Position numbers and translations under genes: made by a program. Shown piece after piece: positions 5,465-6,438 of a DNA stretch of 6,438 nucleotides (positions are counted from its first letter, which is position 1; each line of letters opens with the position of its first letter). The stretch covers positions 1-6,438 of the forward strand of contig CAIRDL010000048.1 in the NCBI GenBank assembly GCA_903877345.1. Direction: 5' to 3'. The notes below the pieces were generated by a model, which searched no databases, was not told where the DNA came from, and worked only from the letters and a program-made list of their open reading frames with translations. Source of the DNA: an uncultured Oscillochloris sp. (GTDB taxonomy: Bacteria; Chloroflexota; Chloroflexia; Chloroflexales; Chloroflexaceae).

Positions 5465-5481
5465 TCAAGCATGATTGAAGT
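5462..5481. promoter_or_regulatory. Probable ArsR operator
   Basis: ACTTCAA (5462-5468) and TTGAAGT (5475-5481) form a perfect inverted repeat with a 6-bp spacer. The TTCAA-N6-TTGAA shape resembles operators of ArsR/SmtB repressors. It covers the last three bases of the -10 and the start codon, so bound repressor would block initiation. Release by arsenite or antimonite binding to ArsR would open it. Confidence 0.65.
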
Positions 5482-5881
5482 GATTACCCAAGATCGTCCG
5501 GTTGTGGTTGATGCCCTGCCCGCGACGCAACAACTCGCCGCGTGGTTAAAGGTACTCGCTGAACCCCGCCGCCTCCAGATCCTCAATCTTCTGATCGCGG
5601 GCGTGCAGTGCAATTGCGAACTGGGCGATCATCTTGACATGGCCCCCAATCTAATCTCGCACCACCTCAGTGTGCTACGCAAAGCCGGGCTGGTAGAAGT
5701 TGAACGCGATGCAGTGGACGCCCGTTGGGTCTATTATTCGCTCAACCGCGCCACGCTTGCTGCGCTGAACGCCGCCTTCGGGGCCTTCTTCGACCCGACC
5801 CGCATCCAGCCACGCCGCGCCGTCTGTGGCCCCCAGGGCAACGTGCTGCCCGCCGCTACGATCCACGTCACCAAGCACTGA
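5471..5881 (+). CDS. arsR: ArsR-family arsenic-responsive transcriptional repressor
   Basis: The 136-aa product carries the ArsR/SmtB winged helix at about residues 20-95. The metal-sensing C47-x-C49 at the start of the recognition region (VQCNCELGDHLDMAPNLISHHLSVLRKAGLVEVE, given in part) matches the CVC site of E. coli/R773 ArsR. The usual third cysteine three residues later is Gly52; C119 in the C-terminal tail is a possible substitute ligand. The DNA-reading helix is about MAPNLISHHLSVLRKAG (57-73) and the wing includes DARWVYYSLN (83-92). ATG 5471 is chosen over the in-frame TTG at 5417, because the promoter lies between them. There is no Shine-Dalgarno, as expected of a leaderless message. 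The downstream arsD and arsA support an arsenic role over other metals. Confidence 0.93.
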   Translation: MIEVITQDRPVVVDALPATQQLAAWLKVLAEPRRLQILNLLIAGVQCNCELGDHLDMAPNLISHHLSVLRKAGLVEVERDAVDARWVYYSLNRATLAALNAAFGAFFDPTRIQPRRAVCGPQGNVLPAATIHVTKH

Positions 5882-5884
5882 TTC

Positions 5885-5923
5885 AACCTTAGACAAGGTT
5901 TCAGGGGCCAGGTTTCAGGTTTC
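5885..5923. repeat. Post-arsR mini-hairpin and AGGTTTC repeats
   Basis: AACCTT (5885-5890) and AAGGTT (5895-5900) form a 6-bp stem four bases after the arsR stop codon, too weak and without a T tract to count as a confident terminator. AGGTTTC occurs three times, at 5896-5902, 5910-5916 and 5917-5923, the last two in tandem. This is non-coding repeat material at the start of the arsR-arsD gap. Confidence 0.6.
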
Positions 5924-5982
5924 GGATTGAGCGCGGCAGGAAGCCGTGCGCCAACCAAAACTGTAAAGTGGCCTGGAACCTT

Positions 5983-6045
5983 CGTGATCCGTGATCGGTC
6001 ACGGCGCGGTCTAGTCACGCATCACGGATTACGCATCACGCATCA
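5983..6045. repeat. Degenerate copy of the GTGATCCGTGA / TCACGGATCACG repeat cluster
   Basis: CGTGATCCGTGA (5983-5994) is identical to positions 4-15. After a GC-rich spacer (about 5997-6013), opposite-orientation units follow, such as TCACGCATCACGGAT (6015-6029) and ACGCATCACGCATCA (6031-6045). The plan matches the cluster at 1-94: a short tract one way, a spacer, then a longer tract the other way. It ends just before the arsD ribosome site, inside the ars cluster. Confidence 0.8.
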
Positions 6046-6059
6046 AAAGGAGCTTTGCC

Positions 6060-6416
6060 ATGAACACCATCGCCATGTCCGATCCACGCCCCGTCGCGCT
6101 GGCGCACGCCGACGTAGCCTTTTACGATCCGCCGATGTGCTGTCCGACCGGCCTGTGTGGCCCCGCCCTTGACCAGACGTTGCTTGATACGAACGACCTC
6201 GTGCTGGCCCTCAAGGCTCGCGGCTTGCAGGTTGAGCGCTACCAAATGGTCGGACACGCCCAAGCCTTTCTCAGCAATGCCGAGGTGATGCGGTTGGTGC
6301 GCGCCCAGAATGTGGCGGCGCTGCCGATTACCACCGTGCGCGGGGTGGTGATTAAGAGTGGCAGCTACCCTACGCGTGCCGAGGTTGAGGCGGCCCTGGC
6401 TGGAGGCGCGGCGTGA
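6060..6416 (+). CDS. arsD: ArsD arsenic metallochaperone
   Basis: ArsD carries trivalent arsenic or antimony to the ArsA ATPase and can act as a weak co-repressor. The 118-aa product has the defining motif YDPPMCCPTGLCGPALDQ, with C27, C28 and C33 spaced like Cys12, Cys13 and Cys18 of R773 ArsD. The thioredoxin-like remainder includes VERYQMVGHAQAFLSN and the family end GVVIKSGSYPTRAEVEAAL. The N-terminus is about 15 residues longer than R773 ArsD. The C-terminal cysteine pairs of R773 ArsD, dispensable there, are absent. ATG 6060 follows AAAGGAG with 7-nt spacing. The gene lies 178 bp after arsR with no clear promoter of its own, and its stop overlaps the arsA start by four bases. Confidence 0.95.
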   Translation: MNTIAMSDPRPVALAHADVAFYDPPMCCPTGLCGPALDQTLLDTNDLVLALKARGLQVERYQMVGHAQAFLSNAEVMRLVRAQNVAALPITTVRGVVIKSGSYPTRAEVEAALAGGAA

Positions 6417-6438
6417 CCCATTTTCACTTCTTCTCTGG
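6413..6438 (+). CDS. arsA: Start of arsA (arsenite efflux ATPase), cut by the window edge
   Basis: GTG 6413 overlaps the arsD TGA as GTGA, and GGAGG lies 6 nt upstream (6402-6406). The eight complete codons read (M)THFHFFS, and the cut ninth codon begins GG, so it must be Gly. This fits the hydrophobic strand that precedes the P-loop of ArsA, usually FFxGKGGVGKT. ArsA is the ATPase fed by ArsD. The call rests on position, overlap and a very short peptide. Confidence 0.65.

Noticed and set aside
5417..5470. TTG start for arsR giving 154 aa
   Set aside because: It lies upstream of the promoter -10 and overlaps the end of the terminator T tract, so it would not be in the arsR transcript.

Overview
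The window is G+C-rich bacterial DNA with short intergenic spaces, several of them filled by short repeats. The gene set and the GTGATCCGTGA-type intergenic repeats suggest a member of the Chloroflexota, possibly a Chloroflexales-like lineage. That placement is inference; nothing here identifies a species. No rRNA, tRNA, CRISPR array or transposase gene is visible.

Layout from left to right. (1) Positions 1-94 carry a repeat cluster with four perfect tandem 14-bp units. (2) At 114-1085 (+) lies a P1-family N-terminal-nucleophile hydrolase of the DmpA/NylC type (peptidase family S58), in which the NylC catalytic residues can be picked out. (3) A 32-bp perfect palindrome and an overlapping 30-bp direct repeat fill the gap to a convergent gene. 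(4) On the minus strand, an A-type iron-sulfur carrier (IscA/ErpA/HesB) at 2881-3318 is followed by glucose-6-phosphate isomerase (pgi) at 1188-2822. An extended -10 promoter lies upstream of the carrier. (5) Also on the minus strand, a 69-aa two-helix membrane protein (4419-4628) and protoheme IX farnesyltransferase (ctaB, 3439-4374) form a probable operon for heme O supply to a respiratory oxidase. (6) The roughly 580-bp gap 4629-5209 holds a compact MITE-like element at 4752-4876 with imperfect terminal inverted repeats and a 7-bp flanking duplication. Its core is an inverted repeat of the GGCTTCGACAAGCTCAGCC type. (7) At 5210-5347 (+) is a 45-codon single-helix membrane protein with a strong Shine-Dalgarno, its own candidate promoter and a strong intrinsic terminator. 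(8) An arsenic-resistance cluster on the plus strand runs off the window: arsR (5471-5881), arsD (6060-6416) and the first codons of arsA (from 6413).

Functionally, arsR, arsD and arsA fit a classical arsenite-responsive operon: repressor, metallochaperone and efflux ATPase. The arsR control region is the most informative regulatory site. A sigma70-like promoter (TTGACG, 17-bp spacer, TATACT) places the predicted transcription start at or within a base or so of the arsR ATG. A perfect inverted repeat (ACTTCAA, 6 bp, TTGAAGT) spans the end of the -10 and the start codon. This predicts a leaderless, autorepressed arsR message. The arsR-arsD gap contains a second cluster of the repeats seen at the left end of the window.
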